Origin: Streptomyces sp. NBC_01224
GTDB taxonomy: Bacteria > Actinomycetota > Actinomycetes > Streptomycetales > Streptomycetaceae
DNA length: 64,000 bases
Direction of reading: 5' to 3'
NCBI RefSeq assembly: GCF_036002945.1
Contig: NZ_CP108529.1
Coordinates: forward strand, 4,521,001 to 4,585,000
The position numbers and the translations under genes are program-made. Below are positions 51,433 to 60,503 of this stretch, in pieces (position 1 is the stretch's first letter; the number at the start of each line of letters is the position of its first letter). The notes below the pieces were generated by a model. That model worked only from the letters and a program-made list of their open reading frames with translations, made no database searches and was not told where the DNA came from.

Positions 51433-52203
51433 TCAGATACTGATAGAGAACACGAACGAGCGCAAGAGGCTGGCCACTTCGCCACGTAGTTGTTCGACTG
51501 CGGGGAGCAACCGATCTTCCTGCTCCAGGGGTACCGAAATCGCCATCGCGGCGGCAGTGAATCCGGCTGTGATCGGGATGGCTGCGCAGACCGTCCCCAA
51601 GGCGTACTCCTGTCGCTCGATGACAGGTTCCATTCGTTCCAACGACCGCAATCGTGCAAGAAACGCCGGGCGGTCCCTCACCGAGTAGCGGGTCAGCGGC
51701 CGCACAGGGTGACGGTCCAGATGGTCCTCGCGGGCCTTCTCGTCGAGCTGGCTCAGCAGACACTGACCGATCGCATGGGCGTGCCCGGTCTCCCGGAAGG
51801 ATGCCCACTCGTCCACCGCGGGTGTGGCGGGGGTGTCGGCGACCGCGATGAGTTCGATCTCACCCTCACGGTAGACGGCGCAGTACACCGGTGCGCCGAT
51901 GGTGTCGCGCCAGCGGCTCAGCAACTCGGTCATTCTGCTGCGACGATTCTGCAGCGAACCCTCGTCGACCAGGCGCTCGGCGGCGGTCCCGAAGAGGAAC
52001 ACGCCGTTCTCCCGGCGCAGATAGCCCTCATGGGTCAGGGTGCGCAGCAGATGGTAGGCAGTGGGAAGGGGAAGGCCCGCTTCCCTGGCCAACTGTTTCG
52101 CGGGCGCCCCGTCTCGATGGGCGCCCACAGCCTCCAGCAGCCTCAGCGCTCGCTGGACCGAACCGATCAGCGTCGGGACAGCAGCGCTCGATGCCGTGGT
52201 CAA
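51433..52203 (-). CDS. ssgR: SsgR, IclR-type activator of ssgA
   Basis: 256 residues with an apparent TTG start at 52203 preceded by GGGGGTGA; a downstream GTG (52179) is possible. An IclR winged-helix head (SVQRALRLLEAV, LPLPTAYHLLRTLTHEGYL) is followed by an effector domain. In S. coelicolor SsgR activates ssgA transcription. The 131-bp gap between the genes (51302-51432) should contain the ssgA promoter and SsgR site. Confidence 0.93.
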   Translation of the reverse strand: MTTASSAAVPTLIGSVQRALRLLEAVGAHRDGAPAKQLAREAGLPLPTAYHLLRTLTHEGYLRRENGVFLFGTAAERLVDEGSLQNRRSRMTELLSRWRDTIGAPVYCAVYREGEIELIAVADTPATPAVDEWASFRETGHAHAIGQCLLSQLDEKAREDHLDRHPVRPLTRYSVRDRPAFLARLRSLERMEPVIERQEYALGTVCAAIPITAGFTAAAMAISVPLEQEDRLLPAVEQLRGEVASLLRSFVFSISI

Positions 52204-52446
52204 CGGTCACCCCCAGGCGTGGTGACGGGCGGTCAGCCCGCCTGTGGGGGCCGCCCCCACAGACCGCCGCATGACTGGGGTCCGGAGGACGAACGCCGTA
52301 CAAACCACTGGTCAGGGTGGCAACGGACAGTAAATTCCCAGGTGGTGGCAGCGGACTGCCACCATATCGGCCGCATCCGCAAGGGGTGTCGTTTCGTCTT
52401 GCACTTAGCTCAGCTGGGCTAATCCCCCGGCCGGCTTCCGATCGTG

Positions 52447-52665
52447 CTACCAGTCGCTGCGCGAGGAAGAGGACGACATGAACTTGCGTACGACGAAAAC
52501 GAGTCCGCCGACCAGGATCACGAAGACCAGAACCTTGAAGAGCAGACCGATCACGAACCCGACCACGCTGGCGATCAGACCGCCGAACACGACGATCGCG
52601 ATGACCGGCACCGCGATCCACTTCACCCACCAGGGCATCCCCGCGAATATCTCCCGCACGGCCAT
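52447..52665 (-). CDS. DUF5326 small membrane protein
   Basis: 72 residues: MAVREIFAGMPWWVKWIAVP followed by two long hydrophobic helices and a Ser-rich, positively charged tail. It matches the actinobacterial DUF5326 family of unknown function. It appears monocistronic. Confidence 0.85.
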   Translation of the reverse strand: MAVREIFAGMPWWVKWIAVPVIAIVVFGGLIASVVGFVIGLLFKVLVFVILVGGLVFVVRKFMSSSSSRSDW

Positions 52666-52815
52666 CGTCCTTGCCTCGTCTCTGTGAGTTCCTGTTTCGA
52701 TACCTCGATGCTAGAGGCGCAAAGGGGGCCGGCGTGGGTTCCACAGCCCTTGAAGTCCCCTGATCGACCCCTTAGGGATCCCTGAGACCGGAGCCCGGTC
52801 CTCCGTAGGAGCGGC

Positions 52816-53133
52816 TCAGCTTTCCGGCGGGGAGAAGACCACCATGACCCGCAGGTCCTCGGTGATGTGGTGGAACTTGTGGGCAACACCGGCGGGTACA
52901 TACACCACGCTCCCTCTGCCCACCTGCGTGGTTTCCATGCCGACCGTGATCGAGGCGCGGCCGCTGACGATGAAGTAGACCTCGTCCTCCTTGTGCGGCT
53001 GCTGCGGGTCGAGTTCGCCGGCATCCAGTGCGTACAGGCCGACGGACATGTTCCGTTCCTTCACGAACTGCAGATACGCACCGTCGTTGGCAGCCCGTTC
53101 CGTTTCCAGTTCGTCCAGTCTGAATGCCTTCAT
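52816..53133 (-). CDS. Cupin domain protein
   Basis: 105 residues from ATG 53133. A single beta-barrel cupin with PHKEDEVYFIVSG (motif 1; metal His and Glu) and VPAGVAHKFHHI (motif 2; His). It is likely a small metal-binding enzyme or sensor; the substrate is unknown. It is divergent from the holin-like gene, with only 68 bp between starts. Confidence 0.88.
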   Translation of the reverse strand: MKAFRLDELETERAANDGAYLQFVKERNMSVGLYALDAGELDPQQPHKEDEVYFIVSGRASITVGMETTQVGRGSVVYVPAGVAHKFHHITEDLRVMVVFSPPES

Positions 53134-53201
53134 GGCCCGTCCGCCCCTTGCCTCTGTCCTGCCGGTGTCCGCCACCGATCATGTCTGCCACGATCAGACA
53201 C

Positions 53202-53579
53202 ATGAAGAATTTCGTAGTCAAGACGATCGCCAACGCAGGTGCGCTGGCCGTGGCCATCTGGCTGCTCCAGGACATCACGCTGAACGGCGGCAGCACCGGG
53301 CGCAAGGCGCTCACGCTGATCGTGGTCGCCCTGCTCTTCGGCCTGGTGAACTTTGTTGTCAAGCCGATTGTGAAGCTGCTCACCCTGCCGCTCTTCATCC
53401 TCACGCTGGGGCTTATCACCCTGGTCGTCAACGCGCTCATGCTCATGCTGACCTCGTGGCTGGCCGGTCAGTTCAATCTGAGCTTCCATGTCCACGGCTT
53501 CTGGACCGCCGTGCTCGGCGGTCTGATCATCTCGATCGTGTCGTGGGCGCTGAACGTAGTCCTGCCCGACGAGGACTGA
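53202..53579 (+). CDS. Phage holin family 4-like membrane protein
   Basis: 125 residues from ATG 53202. Four hydrophobic helices cover almost the whole length (AGALAVAIWLLQ, LTLIVVALLFGLVNF, LPLFILTLGLITLVV and AVLGGLIISIVSW), as in the phage_holin_4_2 / YvlD family. No phage genes are present and chromosomal members are not known to lyse cells; a stress-related envelope role is suggested for YvlD. Confidence 0.88.
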   Translation: MKNFVVKTIANAGALAVAIWLLQDITLNGGSTGRKALTLIVVALLFGLVNFVVKPIVKLLTLPLFILTLGLITLVVNALMLMLTSWLAGQFNLSFHVHGFWTAVLGGLIISIVSWALNVVLPDED

Positions 53580-53646
53580 CCCGACAACTACAGAAACAGT
53601 GCAGGTCGGACCGGTGGCACACCGGGGAGAGAAGTAAGGAAACGGT

Positions 53647-54777
53647 ATGAGCACCATGGGTGACGGAACCCGGGCGGTACGGGCCGGGCTGCCCGAACCG
53701 GAGCAGTTCGAGCCCACTCTGCCCGGACCGGTCTTCGCCGCGCACTTCCATCTCTCCGGTGAACCGACCGGTCCGTACACCTACGGCCGGGACACCAATC
53801 CGACCTGGACGCATCTGGAACGCGCCATCGGCGAGCTGGAGGCGCCGGGGGAGCCGGTCGAGACCACGGTCTTCGCCTCCGGGATGGCGGCGATCTCGGC
53901 CGTGCTGCTGTCCCAGGCACGCACCGGCGATGTGGTCGTGCTGCCCGATGACGGATATCAGGCGCTGCCGCTGGTGCGTGAACAGCTGGAGGCGTACGGC
54001 GTCGAGGTCCGGACCGCGCCGACCGGCGGCGATGCCCAACTGGCGGTCCTCGAAGGAGCCAAGCTGCTGTGGATCGAGACCCCGTCCAATCCTGGGCTCG
54101 ATGTCTGCGACGTACGCCGGCTCGTCGAGGCCGCACACGCGGTCGGCGCTCTGGTGGCTGTCGACAACACCCTCGCCACACCGCTCGGCCAGCGCCCGCT
54201 GGAGCTGGGGGCCGACTTCTCTGTGGCCAGTGACACCAAGGGCATGACCGGGCACGGAGACATCCTGCTCGGCCATGTGACCTGCCGCGATCCCGAGCTG
54301 GCAGCGGGTGTTCGGCGCTGGCGCAAGGTCGTCGGCGCGATTCCGGGACCGATGGAGGCCTGGCTCGCGCACCGTTCGCTGGCCACGCTGGAACTGCGGA
54401 TCGACCGGCAGTGCGCCACCGCCCTGACGCTGGCCGAGGCACTGGGCAAGCGCCAGGAGGTGACCGGGCTGCGGTACCCCGGCCTGCCCACCGACCCTTC
54501 GTATCCGAACGCCGTATGTCAGATGAGGCGCTTCGGCTCCGTGGTTTCGTTCGTACTGCCCGACCGCGAGCGGGCCGAGCGCTTCCTGACCGAGCTGCGG
54601 CTGGTCGACGACGCGACGAGTTTCGGCGGCGTGCGCTCCACCGCCGAGCGGCGGGCACGCTGGGGCGGTGACGCCGTACCGGAGGGTTTCATCCGTTTCT
54701 CGGTCGGCGCCGAGAGCTCGGACGACCTGGTGGCCGACGTGGAGCGGGCACTGGACGCGGCGCTGGGCGAGAGCTGA
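53647..54777 (+). CDS. Cys/Met metabolism PLP enzyme (cystathionine gamma-lyase type)
   Basis: 376 residues. Fold-type I trans-sulfuration family: YTYGRDTNPTWTHLERAIGELE, FASGMAAISAV, ETPSNPGLDV, VDNTLATPLGQRPLELG and PLP Lys in SDTKGMTGHGD, with the C-terminal FGSVVSFVL and ATSFGGVRS segments. It cleaves or exchanges the gamma substituent of cystathionine or related amino acids; lyase and synthase activities are not separable by eye. It is followed by a strong terminator. Confidence 0.9.
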   Translation: MSTMGDGTRAVRAGLPEPEQFEPTLPGPVFAAHFHLSGEPTGPYTYGRDTNPTWTHLERAIGELEAPGEPVETTVFASGMAAISAVLLSQARTGDVVVLPDDGYQALPLVREQLEAYGVEVRTAPTGGDAQLAVLEGAKLLWIETPSNPGLDVCDVRRLVEAAHAVGALVAVDNTLATPLGQRPLELGADFSVASDTKGMTGHGDILLGHVTCRDPELAAGVRRWRKVVGAIPGPMEAWLAHRSLATLELRIDRQCATALTLAEALGKRQEVTGLRYPGLPTDPSYPNAVCQMRRFGSVVSFVLPDRERAERFLTELRLVDDATSFGGVRSTAERRARWGGDAVPEGFIRFSVGAESSDDLVADVERALDAALGES

Positions 54778-54792
54778 TCCAACCGGTGGTGC

Positions 54793-54831
54793 GGACGGTC
54801 CGAGCCTCCCCCCTCGTGGCTCGGACCGTCC
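54793..54831 (+). terminator. Hairpin terminator after the Cys/Met enzyme gene
   Basis: Perfect 14-bp stem GGACGGTCCGAGCC / GGCTCGGACCGTCC with an 11-nt loop, 15 bp after the stop codon. Confidence 0.88.
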
Positions 54832-54970
54832 CGGTTCCGGACGTGAAGAACCGCCTGAACAAGGCTAATTGACTCTCCGTCAGTGTCCAATCACGGTAGC
54901 GACAGCGACCTATCGACATATTTATAGTTGTACGGGTCCGAAGCGGCGCGAGGGTGGGAGGGGGCAGGAC

Positions 54971-55867
54971 ATGGACCTGGCCCTGCTGCGCACATTCGTC
55001 ACGGTGCACCGGGCCGGTTCCTTCACCAGGGCCGCTGCGCTGCTCGGCCTCTCCCAGCCCGCGGTCACCTCGCAGATCCGCACCTTGGAGCGGCAGCTGG
55101 GCCGCCCGCTCTTCCTGCGCAGGGCCCGTGGCGTGACCCCGACGACCATCGGCGACGAACTCGCGCACCGGGCGGCGCCCCATCTGGACGCGCTGATCGA
55201 GATCGCCGAGACCGAGCTCGACGAGGAGTCGGGCGTACGGACACTGCATCTGGCCGGGCCACCCGAGTTCACGTCGATACGCGCCCTGCCGGCGCTCACC
55301 CCTCTCATCGCCCAGGGCCTGGCTCTGCGCAGTTCGTTCTTCACCAGCGCCGAGGAGACGCTGGAGGGACTGGCCGCCGGACATCATGATCTGGCCATTG
55401 CGACGGCCCGTCCGCGCGGTGGGCTGCTCACCGCGACTCCACTCTGCGACGAAGAACATGTGCTGATCGCCGCGCCGCGCTGGGCCGGGCGCCTGGGGCC
55501 CGGGACCTTGCGGCACAAGGGGCCCGTGATGCTGGACCAGCTGCCGGTCGTGGAGGTGCACGAGAGCCTGCCGCTCGTCTCCCGCTACTGGGCCGCCGTC
55601 TTCGACAGCCGGCCTGCCGCTGCGGGAGCCGTCATCGCGCCGGATCTCCGGGCGGTCCTGGAGTGCACGGCAGCGGGCGCCGGACTCGCCGTGCTGCCGC
55701 GCTATCTGTGCGAGGGGGCGCTGGAACGGGGCGAGGTGGTGGCGCTCCTCGACCCTCCCGTTCCTCCGCTGCGCACCTATTTCGTGGCTGTGCGGACCGG
55801 CACGCTCGCGCTGCCGCACATCGCGCGGGCGCACGAGTGGCTGCTGCGCGCTGCCGCCGACTGGTGA
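54971..55867 (+). CDS. LysR family transcriptional regulator
   Basis: 298 residues from ATG 54971 with GGAGGGGG upstream. The N-terminal LysR HTH is clear (LLRTFVTVHRAGSFTRAAALLGLSQPAVTSQIRTLE) and is followed by a two-lobe effector domain. There is no divergent gene; the preceding gap (54832-54970) holds A/T-rich sequence (ACATATTTATAGTTG) likely to be its promoter. The target is unknown, perhaps the downstream NUDIX gene 63 bp away. Confidence 0.92.
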   Translation: MDLALLRTFVTVHRAGSFTRAAALLGLSQPAVTSQIRTLERQLGRPLFLRRARGVTPTTIGDELAHRAAPHLDALIEIAETELDEESGVRTLHLAGPPEFTSIRALPALTPLIAQGLALRSSFFTSAEETLEGLAAGHHDLAIATARPRGGLLTATPLCDEEHVLIAAPRWAGRLGPGTLRHKGPVMLDQLPVVEVHESLPLVSRYWAAVFDSRPAAAGAVIAPDLRAVLECTAAGAGLAVLPRYLCEGALERGEVVALLDPPVPPLRTYFVAVRTGTLALPHIARAHEWLLRAAADW

Positions 55868-55930
55868 GCGCAGAGCGGTCCGGCGCGGGCCAGGTGTTTC
55901 AGAACCGGTTCCGTGGGCCACTCTCTTGCC

Positions 55931-56410
55931 ATGACCGAACGTCCTGTGGTCAAGCGCACCGCACGTGCCATCCTGCTCGACGGCAACGACCTCATCCTCA
56001 TCAAGCGCACCAAGCCCGGGGTGGATCCGTACTGGCTCACGCCGGGTGGCGGGGTCGAACCCGAGGACGCAACCGTCGTCGACGCCCTGCACCGTGAGGT
56101 GGACGAGGAGCTCGGCGCCAAGATCACCGATGTGGTTCCCTGCTTCGTCGACACCGTGGAGCACATCGAGGGCGGCGGAGTGAAGGGCGTCAAAGTGCAG
56201 CACTTCTTCGTCTGCCGGCTGGAGTCGATGGACCTGTCCCGACGCCACGGCCCCGAGATCGAGGATCCTTGCGGGGAGTACGACGTCGTACGGGTGCCGT
56301 TCAGCCGGATGGGGATCGCTGCCGTTCATCTCGTACCGCTGTCGCTGCGGCACTACCTGGACGGCAATATCGAGGGCGTACGGGCGATGCACGCGCCCGA
56401 CCTGGGCTGA
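55931..56410 (+). CDS. NUDIX hydrolase
   Basis: 159 residues from ATG 55931. The Nudix box is present as GGGVEPEDATVVDALH then REVDEELGA; it has one more residue between the Gly-rich start and REVxEELG than the standard 23-residue box. It probably hydrolyses a nucleoside diphosphate derivative with Mg2+; the substrate is unknown. It lies 63 bp after the LysR gene, same strand. Confidence 0.87.
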   Translation: MTERPVVKRTARAILLDGNDLILIKRTKPGVDPYWLTPGGGVEPEDATVVDALHREVDEELGAKITDVVPCFVDTVEHIEGGGVKGVKVQHFFVCRLESMDLSRRHGPEIEDPCGEYDVVRVPFSRMGIAAVHLVPLSLRHYLDGNIEGVRAMHAPDLG

Positions 56411-56484
56411 CCGACCGCCGCTTGCGGATCAGGGCTGACAGTCGCCTCTTCCTGGGACAGCGCTGACGGCTGCCGCTCCCGGGT

Positions 56485-57054
56485 TCAGTCGGGACCGGTG
56501 GTCGCGAGTTCCTCGGCGGAGTCGTGCCGGATGCGCTCGGCCGGCATGCCGATGCACCTGACCGCGTCCACGCTGCTGCGGATCATGCCGGGCGGGCCCG
56601 AGAGACAGGCGTCGTACTCGTGCCATGGGCCGCGTCGGCGCACGGCCTCGGGCAACAGCCCCTTCAGACCCCCCTTCGGTCCCGGGCCGGTGGAGACCAC
56701 CGGCCGCACCTCGAGCCAGGGATAGGTCTTCTGGAGCCGCATCATCGTGTCGATGTCGTACAGGTCGTGATCGCTGCGTGCCCCGTAGAAGGCCTCCACG
56801 GGACGCCGGTCGCCATGTTCCGCAACGTCCTCGACCAGCGCCTTGATGGGCCCGATGCCCGTGCCGCCGCCCAGGCAGAGCAGACCGGTGTGGGTGGAGT
56901 GGTCGACCGTCATCGAGCCCGTGGGTGGGCCAAGGCGCAGGATGTCGCCGGGCCGGGCCCGGTGCACCAGGGCGTTGGAGACCCAGCCGACCGGAACTGC
57001 CTTGATGTGGAAGGTGAGCAGACCGTCCCGGCGAGGCGTCGAGACGAAGGAATT
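56485..57054 (-). pseudogene. Remnant of a flavohaemoprotein/ferredoxin-reductase-like oxidoreductase lacking its N-terminal half
   Basis: The C-terminal NAD-binding half is well preserved: LLTFHIKAVPVGWVSNALVH, RLGPPTGSM, LCLGGGTGIGPIKALVED and CLSGPPGMI. Homology starts abruptly near 57054; the globin domain and the flavin-binding RxYS strand expected before it are missing and replaced by about 70 unrelated residues up to the parS site. The open frame can be extended to 57264, but without the FAD site the product cannot work as a reductase. Best read as a 5'-deleted gene relic. Confidence 0.7.
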
Positions 57055-57207
57055 CGGTGCGGGAGCACCAACCGACCTAGCCGAAAGGAGTGCACACCAA
57101 CTCACCTCACCGGCACGGCCGCAGAACGGTGGACGCTGCTGTACGCCGAGGCGAGTACACGCAGTTACTCCCGCTGTCAGACGCCCGATTACCCCATTCC
57201 CGGCACC

Positions 57208-57744
57208 GTGTTTCACGTGAAACCACTCAAACGCTCCGCTCGCCGCAGCCTTCTCGTCGCGCATGTCGCGGTATCCGTGAGCTGGCTGGGACTGACTGTC
57301 GGGCTACTGACGCTCGGGATCACGGCCTTCCTCACCGGCGACCCCGCCACCGCGCAGGCCGCCACCCGCGCTATGAAGATTTTCGGAGACTGGCTGGTCA
57401 TCCCGGTCGCCCTGCTCTCCCTGCTCAGCGGCCTCGTCCTGGCTCTCCGTACGCCTTGGGGACTGGCCAGGCACCGGTGGGTCTGGACAAAGTTCTGGCT
57501 CACCCTGGTCACTGCGGCACTGTCGATCTTCTCGTTGCGCCCCGGCATCAACGAGGCGGCGGCGCGTGGCGCTGTCGGTATCAACCTGGTGGTCGCTCCG
57601 TCGGTGGCGACGGCAACGTATCTGTTCATCACCGCGGTATCAGTGCTGAAGCCCTGGGGATTGACCCAGCGCGGCCGACGGCTGCGCATCCTGGCCGGAG
57701 CCCGTAAAGGAGTGGACGAGCAATCACCACATCGGACAGCCTGA
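57208..57744 (+). CDS. DUF2269-like integral membrane protein starting within parS
   Basis: 178 residues from GTG 57208 (or 169-odd from GTG 57217), the N-terminus FHVKPL being read from the parS sequence. Four hydrophobic helices (about 15-38, 57-76, 88-107 and 128-150) match the DUF2269-type layout. Function is unknown. No good ribosome-binding site precedes either GTG, so the start is uncertain. It is followed 5 bp later by a GNAT gene, likely co-transcribed. Confidence 0.78.
   Translation: MFHVKPLKRSARRSLLVAHVAVSVSWLGLTVGLLTLGITAFLTGDPATAQAATRAMKIFGDWLVIPVALLSLLSGLVLALRTPWGLARHRWVWTKFWLTLVTAALSIFSLRPGINEAAARGAVGINLVVAPSVATATYLFITAVSVLKPWGLTQRGRRLRILAGARKGVDEQSPHRTA
57210..57223. other. 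parS site (ParB-binding)
   Basis: Perfect GTTTCACGTGAAAC, overlapping the start codons of the DUF2269-like gene and lying at the broken end of the reductase relic. Confidence 0.92.
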
Positions 57745-57749
57745 CCTTC

Positions 57750-58619
57750 ATGCTCACCCCGCTGCCCCGTCCGCTCGCCGAATTGCCTGTCCGGCGTCTC
57801 ACCCTGGGTGACCTGGTCGCCTGCGCCGATCTCTGCGAGGACCGCGGATGGCCACGCGATGAGCACAGATGGGGTCTGCTCCTGGCCGCAGGTACGGGCT
57901 ATGGCATGGACGATCCCGGAGGCAAAGGCCTGATGGCCGCTTGTGTAGTGACCTCCTACGGTCCACGACTGGCTGCCATCGGCATGCTGCTCGTCGCCGA
58001 GCGATATGCACGACAGGGAGTCGCCCGCCATCTGATGCGCCATGTGATCGACGAGGCCGCAGGCACCCCGCTCAGCCTGTACGCGACATCCGCGGGACAA
58101 CCGCTCTACGAACAGCTCGGCTTCGCGGTCGTGGGCCGCGTCGAGCGGGTCACTGGGTTCTTCCGGCCGACCGGCGACAGAGCGTCCGCTGTGACCGTGC
58201 GCCCGGCCACGGCGGAGGACCTGCAAGCCATGGTCCGGCTGGACACGGACGTCTTCGGCTCCGACCGGACACATGTCCTCGCCCGGCTGCCCGCGTATGC
58301 CGACCACATCCGGGTCGCGGAGGACGACGGAAAGCTCGTCGGTTACGCAGCAACCTGGCCGAGCGCTCATACGCATGTGGTCGGCCCGCTCATCGCGCCC
58401 GACACCGACACCGCTCAGGCACTCGTCGCATCGCTCGCAGAGGCGACGGATCTACCGTTGCGCGCGGACATCGACGCGCGCCATGCGGAGCTGCTCGACT
58501 GGTTCGAGGAGCGCGGTCTGCAAAGAGGCTCCAAAACCACGCTGATGACTTATGGAACCTCGGACCTGCCGGGCGACTGGACCCGTCGCTACGCTCCGCT
58601 GACCGTAGCGACGGGCTGA
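57750..58619 (+). CDS. Tandem-GNAT N-acetyltransferase
   Basis: 289 residues. Two GNAT folds in series: the first has LLVAERYARQGVARHLMRHV (acetyl-CoA loop) and PLYEQLGFAVVG; the second starts VTVRPATAEDLQAMVRLD and has a weaker pyrophosphate loop, so it may be non-catalytic and mainly structural. The acceptor is unknown. It begins 5 bp after the membrane protein gene. Confidence 0.88.
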   Translation: MLTPLPRPLAELPVRRLTLGDLVACADLCEDRGWPRDEHRWGLLLAAGTGYGMDDPGGKGLMAACVVTSYGPRLAAIGMLLVAERYARQGVARHLMRHVIDEAAGTPLSLYATSAGQPLYEQLGFAVVGRVERVTGFFRPTGDRASAVTVRPATAEDLQAMVRLDTDVFGSDRTHVLARLPAYADHIRVAEDDGKLVGYAATWPSAHTHVVGPLIAPDTDTAQALVASLAEATDLPLRADIDARHAELLDWFEERGLQRGSKTTLMTYGTSDLPGDWTRRYAPLTVATG

Positions 58620-58663
58620 CCCACGCGGCTTTGAACTGACACCGAGCGTGGGCGGTGCGAGCG

Positions 58664-59089
58664 TCAGGCGAGAGCCTTCACCGCAGCCGTCGCGAAGCCG
58701 TGGTCCTGGTCGGGAGCGCCTCCGCCGACGCCGATGGCGCCGATGAGCCGACCGTCGCGGTGGACCGGGACACCACCGGCTATGAAGAGCAGCGGACGGT
58801 CGAGGGCGGTCGGCAGGGTATGGAAGAGCCCGCCCGGCTGGACCGCGTCGACGAGGTCGGCGGTGGGGGCGTTGAGCTGAAGGGCCGTGTATGCCTTGCG
58901 GGTGCTGGTCTCACCGGCGATGAGAACGGCCCTGTCGTCCCGCCGGAAGGCCAGCAGATGGCCGCCGGCGTCGAGGATCGTGACAGCAACGGCGACACCG
59001 GCGGCTTCGGCGGCGCCGCGGGCCGCTTCGATGAGCGCTTCGGCGTCCGGGGTGGTCAGCGGGGCAACGGCGACAGTGGTGGTGCTCAT
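58664..59089 (-). CDS. GlcG/HbpS-type haem-binding protein (DUF336)
   Basis: 141 residues, a GlcG/HbpS fold: AVAVTILDAGGHLLAFRRDD, STRKAYTAL and GGVPVHRDGRLIGAIGVGGG. No signal peptide is visible, unlike secreted HbpS of S. reticuli. Family members bind haem or act as small oxidative-stress sensors or detoxifiers. It lies 57 bp downstream of the MFS gene on the same strand, probably one unit controlled by the divergent MarR protein. Confidence 0.88.
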   Translation of the reverse strand: MSTTTVAVAPLTTPDAEALIEAARGAAEAAGVAVAVTILDAGGHLLAFRRDDRAVLIAGETSTRKAYTALQLNAPTADLVDAVQPGGLFHTLPTALDRPLLFIAGGVPVHRDGRLIGAIGVGGGAPDQDHGFATAAVKALA

Positions 59090-59146
59090 GGGGGTGTCTC
59101 CTTGGTGCGATGTGGTGCTGTGTGTGAGGTGAGTGGTGTGAGGGGG

Positions 59147-60361
59147 TCAACGCTGGGGCGCGGGGGTCGCGAGCGGTTCAGGACTGTGCTGGGCGACGAG
59201 TCGGCCCCGGGCGACCTTGCTGCGGCGTTCCAGAGCGCCGGAGACGACCGCAAGAACCAGGGCGGAGGCGGCCAGGGCGGCGCCGACCCAGTTGGGTGCG
59301 GTGTAGCCGAGGCCGGCTGCGATGACCAGGCCACCGAGCCATGCCGACAGCGCGTTGCCGAGGTTGAAGGCACCGATGTTGACGGCGGAGGCGAGGGTCG
59401 GAGCACCGGCTGCCTGGTCGAGCACCCGCTTCTGCAGCGGCGGCACTGTGGCGAAGCCCAGGCCCCCGATCAGCACGATGGTGACGGCCGCTGCGATCTT
59501 GTTGTGGGCGGTCAGGGTGAACAGGGCCAGAACCACGGCGAGGGCACCGAGCGACATGTACAGCATCGGCATCAGATGGCGGTCGGCGAACTTGCCGCCG
59601 AGCAGATTGCCGCCCACCATGCCCAGACCGAAGAGGACGAGGAGCCAGGTGACGCAAGACGCGGAGTATCCGGCGATCTCGGTCATCATCGGGGTGATGT
59701 AGGTGATCGCGGCGAAGACTCCGCCGAAGCCGAGCACGGTCATCGCCATGGCGAGCAGGACCTGCACATTGCGGAACGCTGCCAGCTCGTGGCGGAGCCG
59801 TACACCCTCGGGGCGGGGCTGTTCGGGGACGAGCCTGGCCACACCTAGGAGGCCGATGACACCGAGCGCGGCGACGACGAAGAATGTGGTCCGCCAGCCG
59901 ACGCTCTGTCCGATGTAGGTGCCCAGCGGTACGCCGATGACATTGGCGATGGTGAGGCCCGTGAACATCATGGCGATCGCACCGGCCTTCTTCTGCGGGG
60001 CGACCAGATCGGCCGCCACGACCGATCCGATGCCGAAGAAGGCGCCGTGGGCGAGAGAGGCGATCACGCGGCCGGCGACCATCACACCGAAGACCGGGGC
60101 GACGGCGGAGACCACGTTGCCCACGACGAACAGCCCCATCAGCAGCATGAGCATGCGCTTACGGGTGACGCGGGTGCCGAGGACCGTCATCAGCGGTGCG
60201 CCGAGGACGACACCGAGGGCGTATCCCGTGACGAGGAATCCTGCGGTCGGGATCGAGACCTGGAAGTCCGCAGCAACCTCGGGGAGCAATCCCATGATCA
60301 CGAACTCGGTGGTTCCGATACCGAAAGCCCCAATGGCGAGGGCGAGGAGCGCGAGCGGCAT
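59147..60361 (-). CDS. MFS transporter (AraJ/DHA1-like)
   Basis: 404 residues from ATG 60361, chosen for GGGAAGGTGA 6 bases upstream; the frame is open 16 codons further up but runs into the operator region. Twelve helices; the N-terminus has GTTEFVIMGLLPEVA, typical of DHA1 arabinose-efflux/drug-efflux permeases, and motif A-like GTRVTRKRML. It probably exports a toxic small molecule. Divergent MarR control is the usual arrangement. Confidence 0.9.
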   Translation of the reverse strand: MPLALLALAIGAFGIGTTEFVIMGLLPEVAADFQVSIPTAGFLVTGYALGVVLGAPLMTVLGTRVTRKRMLMLLMGLFVVGNVVSAVAPVFGVMVAGRVIASLAHGAFFGIGSVVAADLVAPQKKAGAIAMMFTGLTIANVIGVPLGTYIGQSVGWRTTFFVVAALGVIGLLGVARLVPEQPRPEGVRLRHELAAFRNVQVLLAMAMTVLGFGGVFAAITYITPMMTEIAGYSASCVTWLLVLFGLGMVGGNLLGGKFADRHLMPMLYMSLGALAVVLALFTLTAHNKIAAAVTIVLIGGLGFATVPPLQKRVLDQAAGAPTLASAVNIGAFNLGNALSAWLGGLVIAAGLGYTAPNWVGAALAASALVLAVVSGALERRSKVARGRLVAQHSPEPLATPAPQR

Positions 60362-60411
60362 GGGTTTCACCTTCCCTGACGATTGCATCTGCGCCTTACG
60401 AGCGTCCACAA

Positions 60412-60434
60412 TAATTACAAGCGCTGGCTAATTG
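60412..60434. promoter_or_regulatory. Possible MarR operator between MFS and MarR genes
   Basis: AATTA (60413-60417) and TAATT (60429-60433) flank a central AGCGCT palindrome in the short divergent region, giving an imperfect dyad of a size suited to a MarR dimer. The region is A/T-rich for this genome and must contain both promoters. Confidence 0.4.
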
Positions 60435-60503
60435 CAAACGCGGGCTATTGCGGACGTCGCCTATCCTGGACGCAAGCAGCTCCGAGAAGGAGAAGAGAGA
60501 CCC

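Noticed and set aside
60361..60375. GTTTCACCTTCC at the MFS start as a parS site
   Set aside because: Only the left half matches; no dyad.
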